A DNA stretch of 64,000 nucleotides, taken from the NCBI GenBank assembly GCA_963697345.1, contig CAVONS010000008.1:372001-436000 (forward strand), written 5' to 3'. Positions 1 through 8,202 of this stretch are shown one piece after another (position 1 is the stretch's first letter; every line of letters begins with the position of its first letter). Both the position numbers and the translations under genes were made by a program. Under the pieces are notes generated by a model. The model worked only from the letters and a program-made list of their open reading frames with translations, did no database searches and had not been told where the DNA came from. Source of the stretch: Prado023 sp963697345. GTDB taxonomy: Bacteria; Actinomycetota; Actinomycetes; S36-B12; CAIYMF01.

Positions 1-1104
1 CCGGAGCGTTCGAACCAGGCAAGTTCTGCCCGGTCAGTCGAGCCGTACTTGCGCGCCCTTGTGGAGTCGGGGGGCTCGGACCTGCACGTCAAGGTGGGTT
101 CACCCCCACGTGTCCGCATCGATGGGCGCCTGCGCAAGCTCCAGGCCCCTGAGCTGACCGCAGACGACACCGAGCACATGGTCCGCCAGGTCCTGCGCTC
201 GGATCTCGTGGAGCACTTCGAGCGGTCCTGTGAGGCCGACTTCGCCTACGCGATCGAGGGGCTGGGGCGATTCCGCGTGAATGCCTTCCGGCAGCGGGGC
301 TCGGCCGGCATGGTCTTCCGCAGGGTGTCGATCGGCGCCGAACCCCTGGAGAAGCTCGGACTCCCGGCGGTGGTCTCGGCGCTGGCCACCGAGCCGCGCG
401 GCCTGGTTCTGGTCACCGGCCCCACGGGGTCGGGCAAGTCCACCACCCTGGCGGGCATGGTCGATCACGTGAACAGCCACCGCGAGGTGAACATCGTCAC
501 GATCGAGGACCCGATCGAGATCGTGCACTTCGACAAGTTGGGCATGATCAGCCAGCGCGAGGTGCACGTGGACACTGACGACTTCGCGACAGCCATGCGT
601 GGCGCGATGCGCCAGGACCCGGACGTCATCATGGTCGGCGAGATGCGTGACCTCGAGACGGTCAAGGCGGCGATCACCGCGGCCGAGACCGGTCACCTGG
701 TCATGTCGACGCTGCACACGGTGGACGCCCAGGAGACCGTGGCGCGCATCATCGACTTCTTCCCCCCGCACGAGCAGCAGCAGGTGCGATTCTCCTTGGC
801 CGGTGCGCTTCGGGGGATCCTGTGCCAGCGGCTCGTGGTTCGTGCTGATGGCCGGGGCCGCGCGGTGGTGATGGAGGTCTGCGTCAACACCGGACGGGTG
901 GCTGATGCGATCGCTGATGCGAGCAAGACCTCGATGCTGGCCTCGCTGGTCGCCGAGGGCGGCTACTACGGGATGCAGACGTTCGACCAGCACCTCACGG
1001 TTCTCTACCGCGATGGCATGGTCAGCCTTGACGCCGCGCTGGCCGCGTCGAGCAATCCGCATGACCTCATGGTCGAGCTGCGCCGCCTGGGTCTCGTGTC
1101 CTGA
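1..1104 (+). CDS. pilT: PilT/GspE-family secretion ATPase, 5' end outside window
   Basis: A hexameric ATPase of the PilT type, which powers retraction of type IV pili at the inner face of the membrane. The frame is open from base 1 with no stop. The first readable residues run into the conserved SDLHVKVGSPP segment, which normally lies about 15-20 residues from the PilT N-terminus, so only a short N-terminal piece is missing. A TTG at 49 is a possible but unlikely start. Visible motifs are the Walker A GPTGSGKST near base 420, an Asp box (TIEDPIE), the PilT-type Walker B region MVGEMRDLETV, and the His box STLHTVDA. Other pilus genes presumably lie upstream. The family is clear; retraction rather than another type IV filament role is inferred from the GEMRD motif. 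Confidence 0.9.
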   Translation, partial: PERSNQASSARSVEPYLRALVESGGSDLHVKVGSPPRVRIDGRLRKLQAPELTADDTEHMVRQVLRSDLVEHFERSCEADFAYAIEGLGRFRVNAFRQRGSAGMVFRRVSIGAEPLEKLGLPAVVSALATEPRGLVLVTGPTGSGKSTTLAGMVDHVNSHREVNIVTIEDPIEIVHFDKLGMISQREVHVDTDDFATAMRGAMRQDPDVIMVGEMRDLETVKAAITAAETGHLVMSTLHTVDAQETVARIIDFFPPHEQQQVRFSLAGALRGILCQRLVVRADGRGRAVVMEVCVNTGRVADAIADASKTSMLASLVAEGGYYGMQTFDQHLTVLYRDGMVSLDAALAASSNPHDLMVELRRLGLVS

Positions 1105-1120
1105 GCGCGACGCCGGGCCC

Positions 1121-1126
1121 TACGCT
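1121..1126 (+). promoter_or_regulatory. -10 box TACGCT for a leaderless mRNA
   Basis: TACGCT lies six bases before the ATG at 1133. This puts the expected transcription start on or next to the start codon. No Shine-Dalgarno sequence is present. Inferred from spacing only. Confidence 0.5.
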
Positions 1127-1132
1127 CGTGGC

Positions 1133-1522
1133 ATGACCACGTTGAGCTTCACCGTCTCCGAGCAGGACACCGCGCTCGCCCTGGGCAGTGGGGATGTCCC
1201 CGTGCTGGCCACACCCCGGATCCTGGCCTGGATGGAGGCCGCGACCGTGGCGGCAGCCGCAGGGTGGCTGGACGCTCAGAGCACCTCGGTGGGCATCGAG
1301 GTGTTCCTCACCCACACACGGGCATCGGCTGTCGGGGCCCACATCGATGTCGAGGTCACAGGCGTCACCGAGCAGGACCGCGGGCTCACGTTCACGGTCG
1401 TGGCCCGCGAGCGCCCCTCGGGGTCGGCGCAACCGGATGACACGCAGAGCGGCGTGCGTGTCGCCTCGGGGCGGGTGGTCCGTGCCCTTGTGGACCGGCA
1501 GCGCTTCGTCAGCGGCCTCTGA
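1133..1522 (+). CDS. FlK-like hotdog-fold thioesterase family protein
   Basis: A 129-residue single hotdog domain, probably a small acyl-CoA thioesterase acting in the cytoplasm. It resembles fluoroacetyl-CoA thioesterase FlK. Thr27, Glu35 and His61 reproduce the spacing of the FlK catalytic triad (8 and 26 residues apart), and the His sits in the typical THTRASAVG segment followed by GAHIDVEV. This does not show fluoroacetate as substrate, because FlK-like proteins of unknown substrate are common in actinobacteria. The ATG at 1133 was chosen because a -10-like box lies six bases upstream. The gene stands alone between pilT and a SIS-domain gene on the same strand. Confidence 0.75.
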   Translation: MTTLSFTVSEQDTALALGSGDVPVLATPRILAWMEAATVAAAAGWLDAQSTSVGIEVFLTHTRASAVGAHIDVEVTGVTEQDRGLTFTVVARERPSGSAQPDDTQSGVRVASGRVVRALVDRQRFVSGL

Positions 1523-1669
1523 GCTGAATCACCGTCGGCGAGGTGTCGGCGGCGTACCTGCCCTCAATCGGGCGGGGGGCGCGCCGGCCACCCCTTGCCG
1601 GGTCCACCGGAGGGGTCCAGGGAGACGCCGCCCCGGCTAGAGTGGGGCCCCCCAAGGTGAGGACCTTCG

Positions 1670-2719
1670 ATGTCCGAGGAGCGCGGCGCCCTGATGGCCG
1701 CCGAGATCACCGAGCAGCCCACGGCCCTGGCCCGACTGCTCACGAGTGAGTCGATGGCGCGCGTCCACATGCTCGCGGCGACGATCCGTGAGCGCGGCCC
1801 GAGGTTCGTCCTCCTGGCAGCCCGCGGCACCAGTGATCATGCTGCGCTCTACGCCAAGTACCTCGTGGAGGTCTCCCTGGGGCTTCCGGCGGGGCTGGCC
1901 TCGCCGTCGACGATGACGGCCTATGGCGCACGCCCTGACCTGTCCGACGTCCTCCTGCTGACGGTGAGCCAGAGCGGGGGGTCACCGGATCTGCTGGAGA
2001 CCGTGCGCACGGCTCGCGCCGGCGGAGCAACCACACTGGCCGTGACCAACAACGTCGACAGCGCGCTGGCACAGGAGGCGGAGCTGCACCTGGACATCCT
2101 GGCCGGTCCCGAGCGCGCCGTGGCCGCGACGAAGTCCTACTCCGCACAGCTGCTGGCCCTCTGGCTGACCATCGATGCCTACCGCGGCGGTGACGGGGCC
2201 GCCGCAGCAGGGATCCCTGAGGCTGCGCAATCGCTGATCGACCGACGTGCCGACGTCGCTGCCCTGGCCGCCCGCTTCCGATTCACGGATCGACTGGTGA
2301 CGACCGGACGGGGCTACTCCTATCCCACGGCTCGTGAGGCTGCTCTCAAGCTCATGGAGACCTCCTACGTCGCAGCGCATGCCTTCTCCGGTGCGGACCT
2401 CCTCCATGGCCCGCTGGCCATGATCGACCACGACCACCCCGTCATCGCCGTGGTCCCGGATGGGCGGGGCGCTGAGGCCATGCAGCCCGTCCTCGAGCGG
2501 CTGGCTGACCGCGGGGCCGATGTGACGGTGTTCGGTGGTGAGCATTCCGCCACACTGGGCAGTGCAGGATTCCAGTTCCGGTGCCCGAACATCCTCGAGG
2601 AGCTGCACCCGGTCATCGACATCATCCCGCTTCAGCAGCTGGCGCTCGAGATGACCCTGGCCCGTGGCTTCAACCCCGACGAACCACGGGGGCTCAAGAA
2701 GGTCACCGAGACGCTGTAG
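1670..2719 (+). CDS. Double SIS-domain sugar-phosphate isomerase/deaminase-like protein
   Basis: A 349-residue protein made of two SIS (sugar isomerase) domains, like the isomerase half of glucosamine-6-phosphate synthase without its glutaminase domain. Such proteins act as amino-sugar phosphate isomerases or deaminases (NagB-II/AgaS/FrlB type). The first domain contains AARGTSDHAA and the phosphate-binding SQSGGSPD. The second contains TGRGYSYPTAREAALKLMET, and the C-terminus ends PRGLKKVTETL as in GlmS-type enzymes. The ATG at 1670 is preceded by AAGGTGAGG about seven bases upstream, so this mRNA has a leader. A TAGAGT box at 1638-1643 could be its -10. An in-frame ATG at 1694 is an alternative start. 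The exact substrate cannot be read from the sequence. Confidence 0.85.
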   Translation: MSEERGALMAAEITEQPTALARLLTSESMARVHMLAATIRERGPRFVLLAARGTSDHAALYAKYLVEVSLGLPAGLASPSTMTAYGARPDLSDVLLLTVSQSGGSPDLLETVRTARAGGATTLAVTNNVDSALAQEAELHLDILAGPERAVAATKSYSAQLLALWLTIDAYRGGDGAAAAGIPEAAQSLIDRRADVAALAARFRFTDRLVTTGRGYSYPTAREAALKLMETSYVAAHAFSGADLLHGPLAMIDHDHPVIAVVPDGRGAEAMQPVLERLADRGADVTVFGGEHSATLGSAGFQFRCPNILEELHPVIDIIPLQQLALEMTLARGFNPDEPRGLKKVTETL

Positions 2720-2773
2720 TCGGGCAGCGCCGCAGATGGTGGGGCGCCTGAGCAGGGAGGGGCAGGAGCATCG

Positions 2774-4231
2774 ATGGCCGTTCGCACGTTGGCTGAGATC
2801 GCCTCGGATCGCACGGACCTCGAGTCGGGGGCCATCGCGCATCTCCAGCTGCTGGTCCGTGACCTGGGGCTGCTGGCGGACCTCGCCTTCTCGGACCTGA
2901 TCCTGTGGTTGCCCGTCTGGAACCAGGGAGGCTATGTCGCCGCTGCGCAGGCCAGGCCCTCCACGGCCGCGACCCGATACCCCAACGACCTCGTGGGCTC
3001 CTTCACCCCACGTGGATGGCGCCCCGAGCTGGACCGCGCGTGGTCGGCACCGGGCCTTGGCCAGGTGGCCCCCAGGACCGACCCGCTGCTTCCGGCCGGG
3101 GGTGAGGCTGTGGGCGTGGGCCTGAGCCCCAACGGCCCGTGGATCGCTGCCCTGACGCGCTCGGCCGTTCCCTCGCCGCGGGCGTCGGGGACCCTGGAGC
3201 GGGCCTACCTGAGCGCGGCCGACGACGTCTTCGCAATGATCCGCGTGGGGGAGTTCCCCTACCGCGAGGTGTCGGACTCCACGGGTGCCGAACCGCGTGT
3301 CGGTGATGGCCTGATCCGTCTGGACGGCGCGGGGGTCGTCGAGTTCGCCAGCCCGAACGCGTCCTCGGTGTTCCGGCGGCTCGGCCTGGCCACGGACCTC
3401 AACGGTTCACACCTGGGCCAGGTCAGTGGGCGGATCGCCAGCAGGCGCGGGGGCGTGGACTCCGATGTCGCGCGTGTCTGCAGTGGTCGCACACCCGGGG
3501 AGGTCGAGCTCTCCTCGGAGACCGCGACCGGTACGGTGCGTGCGCTGCCGCTGCGCGGTCCCGGCGGCCAACGTGGATCGTTGGTGCTGGTGCGCGATGT
3601 GACCGAGCTGCGCCGGCGCGAGCGTGCGCTGCTGAGCAAGGACGCCACGATCCGCGAGATCCATCACCGGGTCAAGAACAACCTGCAGACCGTCGCGGCC
3701 CTCCTGCGACTGCAGGCCCGCCGACTGGATGAGCCGGGGGCCTCAGCCGCGCTCGCCGAGGCCGAGAGACGGGTGGGAGCGATTGCCGTCGTGCATGACC
3801 TGCTCGCCCAGGCCAGCAGCGAGGAGGTGTCCTTCGATGCCGTCGCTGACCGGCTGGTCACCATGGTCCGTCACACGTCCTCGGCCGATTTCGGGGCTCG
3901 CACCATCGAGCGCCGTGGCAGTTTCGGCGATGTGTCAGCCGAGCACGCCACCGCGCTTGCCATGGCCCTGGTGGAGCTGCTCGCCAACGGTGTGGAGCAT
4001 GGGGATGATGGGGTCGAGCTGCACAGCCACCGCGACGAGCAGGGCCTGCACGTGGTCGTCAGCGACGGCGGTGCCGGATTTCCAGCCGGATTCGAGGTCT
4101 CCTCATCACCGCGGCTCGGGCTGCGCATCGTGGACACGCTGGTCCGAGAGGAACTCAGCGGGACGCTCACGATCACGCGGGCCCGCGACCGCACCGAGGT
4201 GCGCGTCGACCTTCCACCAGGCCAGCGCTGA
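2774..4231 (+). CDS. pdtaS: PdtaS-like sensor histidine kinase (GAF-like, PAS, HisKA_2, HATPase)
   Basis: A 485-residue cytosolic histidine kinase without transmembrane segments. The N-terminal ~140 residues look like the GAF-type sensor domain of mycobacterial PdtaS. A PAS-like domain follows (about residues 170-285). The phosphoacceptor segment REIHHRVKNNLQTV is near residue 295 and is the HisKA_2 type. The ATPase domain shows the N box ELLANGVEHG and the G box SDGGAGFP. PdtaS-type kinases signal to an ANTAR-domain RNA-binding regulator (PdtaR), which is not in this window. AGGAG five bases before the ATG at 2774 supports the start. It lies 54 bases after the SIS gene, with whiB1 convergent downstream; in mycobacteria pdtaS also neighbours whiB1. 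Confidence 0.88.
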   Translation: MAVRTLAEIASDRTDLESGAIAHLQLLVRDLGLLADLAFSDLILWLPVWNQGGYVAAAQARPSTAATRYPNDLVGSFTPRGWRPELDRAWSAPGLGQVAPRTDPLLPAGGEAVGVGLSPNGPWIAALTRSAVPSPRASGTLERAYLSAADDVFAMIRVGEFPYREVSDSTGAEPRVGDGLIRLDGAGVVEFASPNASSVFRRLGLATDLNGSHLGQVSGRIASRRGGVDSDVARVCSGRTPGEVELSSETATGTVRALPLRGPGGQRGSLVLVRDVTELRRRERALLSKDATIREIHHRVKNNLQTVAALLRLQARRLDEPGASAALAEAERRVGAIAVVHDLLAQASSEEVSFDAVADRLVTMVRHTSSADFGARTIERRGSFGDVSAEHATALAMALVELLANGVEHGDDGVELHSHRDEQGLHVVVSDGGAGFPAGFEVSSSPRLGLRIVDTLVREELSGTLTITRARDRTEVRVDLPPGQR

Positions 4232-4257
4232 CCTGATGCGCGAGGGGCGAGCGGAGC

Positions 4258-4512
4258 TCAGCTGTGTGCGCGGGCGCGCGCGCGGGCGTTGCGCCGCTTG
4301 AGCGCGCGGCGCTCGTCCTCACTCATGCCACCCCAGACACCAGCATCCTGGCCGCTCTCGATGGCCCACTTCAAGCAGACGTCGACAACTTCACAGCGAT
4401 GGCAGACCGCGCGGGCCTCCTCGATCTGCATGAGTGCGGGGCCGGTGTTCCCGATCGGGAAGAACAACTCGGGATCCTCGTCACGGCATGCCGCCCTGTG
4501 GCGCCAGTCCAT
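4258..4512 (-). CDS. whiB1: WhiB1-like iron-sulfur transcription regulator
   Basis: An 84-residue WhiB protein, the same length as mycobacterial WhiB1 and close to it along the whole sequence as remembered. Cys9, Cys37, Cys40 and Cys46 are the expected 4Fe-4S ligands. The GVWGG turn (58-62) and a basic C-terminus (RRALKRRNARARARA) follow. WhiB1 is an essential NO-sensitive regulator that binds region 4 of the primary sigma factor. The start is preceded on the minus strand by AGGTGAGGAAAC, a good ribosome-binding site. A 328-base upstream region separates it from the lipid kinase gene and holds a perfect palindrome at 4530-4547. Confidence 0.95.
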   Translation of the reverse strand: MDWRHRAACRDEDPELFFPIGNTGPALMQIEEARAVCHRCEVVDVCLKWAIESGQDAGVWGGMSEDERRALKRRNARARARAHS

Positions 4513-4840
4513 GTTTCCTCACCTTTCCCGCACCCCTATGGGGGTGCCCTGATGCACAAATCCCAGGGGCGGACGGGGCCGGTTCCTCGGCCCTGTGCAC
4601 CCTCCGGTACGCTTGCGACGGTCTCGGGGTGTGTCCCGGCCCGTCCTGACTGGGTACAAGGGTCGCAGACGAAGCGGCCGGTCACAAGGGCTTCTACCCG
4701 CGTCGCGGGCGTTGAGGCTGTCGCGTGCGTCACATTCCTGGCCCGATCCGGCGCCGTTCTGGGTGCGTTCGGGTCGGTTCGACCGATGCGCTGCTCGTGT
4801 CGGTCGTCCCTGGACACCCGTGGCTGACCTCGCCGCAGGG
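4513..4840. other. Intergenic region upstream of whiB1
   Basis: No credible gene. It carries the whiB1 ribosome-binding site (minus strand), the palindrome at 4530-4547, and presumably the whiB1 promoter, which I could not place with confidence. The 3' side follows the stop of the lipid kinase gene. Confidence 0.6.
4530..4547. promoter_or_regulatory. Perfect palindrome in the whiB1 leader
   Basis: GCACCCC, four bases, GGGGTGC. A perfect seven-base inverted repeat centred about 26 bases before the whiB1 start codon. It could be an operator or an RNA hairpin next to the ribosome-binding site. Confidence 0.45.
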
Positions 4841-5797
4841 TCAGCCGATGATGCGCAGGGCCCGGGGACGGGACTTGAAGTGCACGGCGTCGACGCGCCC
4901 CATGGAGTCGCCGTCCAGCTGCAGGGCGATCGGCGAATCAGCTCGCACGGTGAACGCGGCCTCGTCGTGCAGGAGGGTCAGATGGCCCGGGACCTCGGCC
5001 TTTCGACTGCCCGTGAGCATGCGCAGGCCGTAGCGGGTGGTGGAGGCCAGGCCCAGGGAGTGTGGGGCGAAGGCATCGAGGCCGAGTTCGAAGGAGGCCC
5101 GTGGGCACGGGTTGATCGGGAAGGGCCCGAAGAAGGTCCACGGTGCCGTGTTCTGCACGATCACCATGGCCAACCCCTCGACGGGGTCCTTGCCGGGAAG
5201 CTGCAGGCTCATCTTCGGTTGGTTGCGCCGACCGACGTCGCGGAAGTACTCCTGGGCGGCGGTCCACACATACCGGGTCCCGCTCGCGGCGTGCCCGGCC
5301 TCACGTTGGGCCTCCATCGCAGCCACCACGTCGGCATCGATGCCGACGCCGGCATTGATCGTGAACCACTTCGAGTGCTCGATGCCGGTCTGGACGGCCA
5401 CGAAGACGGCGTTGCCCAATCCCACGTGGTGGTTGGCGTCCGTGCGCAGGGACTCCAGGATCATGCCGGTCGCCTCGATGGCGTCATTGGGGAACCCGAG
5501 GGCGCGTGCCATGACGTTTGCTGACCCGCCCGGGATGGTGGCCAGCATCGGAAGGTCGCTGCGCCCGGAGTTGAGCATCCCGTTGACGACCTCGTTGATG
5601 GTGCCGTCGCCGCCAAGGGTGATGAGCAGGTCGATCCCCGTTGTGGTCGCCCCGAGCTCCTCGGCGTGACCGCGATGGGTCGTGGTGATCACGTCGAGGT
5701 CGATCTCGTGACTCAGGGCCCGGGTGAGGACATCGCGCACGCCGGAGGAGGTGCTGGTCGCGTTGGGGTTGGCGATCAGCAGGCCGCGCTGCTTCAT
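4841..5797 (-). CDS. Diacylglycerol kinase family lipid kinase
   Basis: A 318-residue protein of the bacterial DagK/YegS family, which phosphorylates diacylglycerol or related lipids at the cytoplasmic membrane surface. The nucleotide-binding signature TLGGDGTINEVVNG and the downstream IPGGSANVMARALG are present, and the length fits the family. The ATG at 5797 was chosen over longer open frames because a TAGAGT box lies seven bases before it and the family begins here (RGLLIANPNATS). The promoter is shared back to back with the membrane protein gene at 5829. The lipid substrate is not readable. Confidence 0.9.
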   Translation of the reverse strand: MKQRGLLIANPNATSTSSGVRDVLTRALSHEIDLDVITTTHRGHAEELGATTTGIDLLITLGGDGTINEVVNGMLNSGRSDLPMLATIPGGSANVMARALGFPNDAIEATGMILESLRTDANHHVGLGNAVFVAVQTGIEHSKWFTINAGVGIDADVVAAMEAQREAGHAASGTRYVWTAAQEYFRDVGRRNQPKMSLQLPGKDPVEGLAMVIVQNTAPWTFFGPFPINPCPRASFELGLDAFAPHSLGLASTTRYGLRMLTGSRKAEVPGHLTLLHDEAAFTVRADSPIALQLDGDSMGRVDAVHFKSRPRALRIIG

Positions 5798-5804
5798 GCG
5801 GGCA

Positions 5805-5822
5805 ACTCTAGGCCCGTACTCT
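5805..5822. promoter_or_regulatory. Divergent, back-to-back leaderless -10 boxes
   Basis: TAGAGT on the minus strand (5805-5810) lies seven bases before the lipid kinase ATG. TACTCT on the plus strand (5817-5822) lies six bases before the membrane protein ATG at 5829. The two start codons are only 31 bases apart, so the two promoters must overlap. Confidence 0.55.
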
Positions 5823-5828
5823 GGCGTC

Positions 5829-6197
5829 ATGTCTGATCCGGTCCGCCCACTGGTCCTCATCTCCGGCGCGGAGGCGCTGGCGTGTGCTGCACTGACTGTT
5901 GTCGTGGGGCTGGGTGCCCTTGGCTCCGACCTCGAGGTGTGGATCGCTGTGGCGACACTGGTGATGTGGCTGGTGATCACCGCTGGGCTGGCCCTCATCT
6001 GGTGGGGCCTCTACCGGCGCCGGCGCCTGGCTCGCAGCCCGTTCCTGCTGGCCCAGGCCTTCGCCCTGGTCGTGGCCTGGCCCCTGATCAGCTCGGACCT
6101 GACCGTCGACCGCGTGGCCGGGGTCGCCCTGGCCGGTGCAGCAGTGGTCGGCCTCGTCCTGGGTCTTCGCCCGGCGGTGCGCGAGCTGCTGGTCTGA
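5829..6197 (+). CDS. Small integral membrane protein, function unknown
   Basis: A 122-residue protein with about four hydrophobic helices (LISGAEALACAAL..., VWIAVATLVMWLVIT, PFLLAQAFALVVAW, VAGVALAGAAVVGLV) and a basic cluster YRRRRLAR between helices two and three. It resembles the small actinobacterial membrane proteins that lie beside many core genes, and no catalytic motif is visible. The start is the ATG six bases after the TACTCT box; a longer open frame from 5724 overlaps the divergent gene and was rejected. Function not recognised. Confidence 0.75.
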   Translation: MSDPVRPLVLISGAEALACAALTVVVGLGALGSDLEVWIAVATLVMWLVITAGLALIWWGLYRRRRLARSPFLLAQAFALVVAWPLISSDLTVDRVAGVALAGAAVVGLVLGLRPAVRELLV

Positions 6198-6262
6198 GCA
6201 CGACGTGGGGCCAGGTTCCTGGCCGAACCAGCCGGCGACCGGTGGGGTGCGCGACCGCGCGC

Positions 6263-7138
6263 TCAGCTGATGGGCTCGGCCATGCCGCTGCGAAGCTGCG
6301 CCAGTGACTTGGCCAGCAGCCGCGAGACGTGCATCTGCGAGACGCCGATCTGTTCCGCGATCTGGGCCTGGGTCATGTTCTCGTAGAAGCGCATGTGGAT
6401 GATGCGCTGCTCGCGCACGGGCAGCGTCGCCACGAGGGGGTGCAGCGTCTGGCGGGTGTCCACCTCACCCAGGCTCGGGTCGTCCTCGCCGAGGGTGTCG
6501 ACCAGGGACGCTCCCTCGTCGGACCCGCTCGTGGACGACGCGTCCAGGCTCAGGGTGGCGTAGGCCTGCGCGGACTCCAGGCCCTCGAGGATCTCCTCAT
6601 CGGTCACGCCGATGTGGGCCGCGAGCTCGGCCACGGTCGGTGACCGGCCGGTCGACTGGCTGAGCTCCGCGGTGGCGCGCCCGATCGCGATGCGCAGCTC
6701 CTGCAGGCGGCGGGGGACCCGGATCGCCCAGCCCTTGTCGCGGAAGTGCCGCTTGATCTCGCCGACCATCGTCGGGGTCGCGAAGGTGGAGAACTCCACC
6801 CCCCGCTCGATGTCGAAGCGATCGACGGCCTTGATGAGGCCGATCGTGGCGACCTGGGTCAGGTCATCGAGGCTCTCCCCGCGGTCGCGGAAGCGCCGGG
6901 CGAGGAATCCGGCCAGGGGCAGGTGCATCGTGACGAGTTCGTCGCGCGCGGCGCTGCGCGCTGGGTCATCCTCGGGCAACTCGGCCAGCAGGGTGATCAG
7001 CTCACGCTCCCGAACGCGATCACGTGTGGACCAGCGCGAGGCCGCGGGTGGATCTGGCTCCGTGGTTCCGGCGCCGTCGGGCCCGGCTGCCTGCGGTGTC
7101 GGCGAGGTCCCGTCCGGGAGCGGGGCCCCGGTGGTCAC
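6263..7138 (-). CDS. sigF: SigF/SigB-family RNA polymerase sigma factor
   Basis: A 291-residue group 3 sigma factor of the SigB/SigF/SigG family, which directs stress or developmental transcription. Region 2 holds LDDLTQVATIGLIKAVDRFD and VEFSTFATPTMVGEIKRHFRD. Region 3 holds GRSPTVAELAAHIG. Region 4 holds the helix-turn-helix MTQAQIAEQIGVSQMHVSRLL. The GTG start at 7138 overlaps the stop of the upstream anti-sigma gene (GTGA), so the two are translationally coupled, the classic rsbW-sigF arrangement. The first 60 residues are a Pro/Ala-rich extension without known function. Activity is presumably held in check by the upstream protein; an anti-anti-sigma gene is not present here. Confidence 0.92.
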   Translation of the reverse strand: MTTGAPLPDGTSPTPQAAGPDGAGTTEPDPPAASRWSTRDRVRERELITLLAELPEDDPARSAARDELVTMHLPLAGFLARRFRDRGESLDDLTQVATIGLIKAVDRFDIERGVEFSTFATPTMVGEIKRHFRDKGWAIRVPRRLQELRIAIGRATAELSQSTGRSPTVAELAAHIGVTDEEILEGLESAQAYATLSLDASSTSGSDEGASLVDTLGEDDPSLGEVDTRQTLHPLVATLPVREQRIIHMRFYENMTQAQIAEQIGVSQMHVSRLLAKSLAQLRSGMAEPIS

Positions 7139-7527
7139 GGCCTGACCGCCTCGGAGCGGTGGACTGCCAGCGACACGGTCAGGTCGCGTGAGGCGGACAC
7201 GGTGGCCACGACCTCGTCGACCAGTGCAGTCAGCACGGTCCACGTGAAGCTGTCCCGCTGGAGTGAGCGACCGTGGAGGGTGGCCGCGGTCATCGAGACA
7301 CGCAGTCCGTCGGGGGCATCCGGGGTGAAGTCGACGAGCAGGTCCGCACCCTCGGGCGCGTCGCTGAGCAGCAGGGCCGCGGCCTCATCGACGGCGAGCT
7401 TGACGTCCTCGATCCGGTCGATGGTGAAGTCCAGGCGGGCGCACATCGCCGAGACGGCGGCGCGGATGAGCACCACGTAGGCGCTGCTCGCGGGGACCCG
7501 GAGGGTCACGGTCGGATCGATGTCCAC
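7135..7527 (-). CDS. rsbW: RsbW-like anti-sigma factor (HATPase_c_2)
   Basis: A 130-residue GHKL-type ATP-binding protein of the RsbW/UsfX family, expected to bind and inhibit the sigma factor encoded immediately downstream. The N-box region reads EDVKLAVDEAAALLL, as in anti-sigma regulators of actinobacteria. The GTG start at 7527 follows a TAACGT box eight bases upstream on the minus strand, so the message is probably leaderless. Its stop codon overlaps the sigF start by four bases. The identification rests on domain shape and on the neighbour. Confidence 0.82.
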   Translation of the reverse strand: MDIDPTVTLRVPASSAYVVLIRAAVSAMCARLDFTIDRIEDVKLAVDEAAALLLSDAPEGADLLVDFTPDAPDGLRVSMTAATLHGRSLQRDSFTWTVLTALVDEVVATVSASRDLTVSLAVHRSEAVRP

Positions 7528-7535
7528 GGGTGGTC

Positions 7536-7541
7536 ACGTTA
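7536..7541 (-). promoter_or_regulatory. -10 box TAACGT of the rsbW-sigF operon
   Basis: TAACGT on the minus strand lies eight bases before the GTG start of the anti-sigma gene. Spacing suggests a leaderless operon transcript. Confidence 0.4.
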
Positions 7542-7587
7542 GCCGATCGTCACCACGGAGGGTGGCCGGGTCGCTACTGCGGCGTGC

Positions 7588-8202
7588 TCAACCGCCGCTG
7601 GTGCGCTGCGCCAGCCGGCTCAGGTCGGCGCCAGCGACGCGGTGGACGGTCCACTCGTCCATCCCCAGGGCGCCCAGGGCCCGGTAGAACTCCAGCGCAG
7701 GGGTGTTCCAATCCAGCACCGACCACTCCAGGCGGGTGTAGCCGCGCTCGACGCAGATGCCGGCCAGGGTGGCCATGAGGGCTTGGCCGTACCCGCGGCC
7801 ACGGAACTCCGGGCGGACGTAGAGGTCCTCCAAGTAGATGCCGTGCCGGCCCGTCCACGTGGACGTGTTGAGGAACCACAGTGCGAAGCCCGCGAGGGTG
7901 CCCTTTCGGGATCCCGGGTCGTCGATGACATGGCAGAAGGCGGCCGGGGACCCCGAGGGCGTCGCGCCGCCGAAGAGCAGCCCGGCCAGACCCTCCTGCG
8001 TTGCCAGCACCTCGTGGGCGCTGCGCTCGTACTCAGCCAGCTCGCGGACCATGGCCAGGATGTCCGGGACATCCTCGCGACGGGCAGGGCGCACATCCCC
8101 GCTGGGACTGTCGGTCGGGTCGTGGAGGGCCGGATCGGCAGCGGGGGCACCGGGAACCACATCGTGGTCCGGCGCCCCCGGAGGGTTGTGCTGCGGTGTC
8201 AC
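7588..8202 (-). CDS. GNAT-family N-acetyltransferase (SSAT-like)
   Basis: A 204-residue acetyltransferase. After a 35-residue Pro-rich lead, a single GNAT domain runs to the C-terminus: RPARREDVPDILAMVREL, the YLEDLYVRPEFRGRGYG acetyl-CoA loop (motif A) and the typical W-VLDWNTPALEFYRALGA segment. The latter is seen in diamine/spermidine acetyltransferase-like enzymes, so a polyamine or amino-acid substrate is likely but unproven. The GTG start at 8202 overlaps the sodN stop (GTGA), so it is co-translated with nickel superoxide dismutase. The pairing may be incidental. Confidence 0.85.
   Translation of the reverse strand: MTPQHNPPGAPDHDVVPGAPAADPALHDPTDSPSGDVRPARREDVPDILAMVRELAEYERSAHEVLATQEGLAGLLFGGATPSGSPAAFCHVIDDPGSRKGTLAGFALWFLNTSTWTGRHGIYLEDLYVRPEFRGRGYGQALMATLAGICVERGYTRLEWSVLDWNTPALEFYRALGALGMDEWTVHRVAGADLSRLAQRTSGG

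Noticed and set aside
49..1104. TTG at 49 as the true start of pilT
   Set aside because: The frame is open to base 1 and the family needs residues upstream; the start is probably outside the window.
4719..4734. CRP-like site (TGTGA-N6-CGACA on the minus strand) upstream of whiB1
   Set aside because: Second half mismatches the TCACA consensus at two positions and it lies over 200 bases from the start codon.
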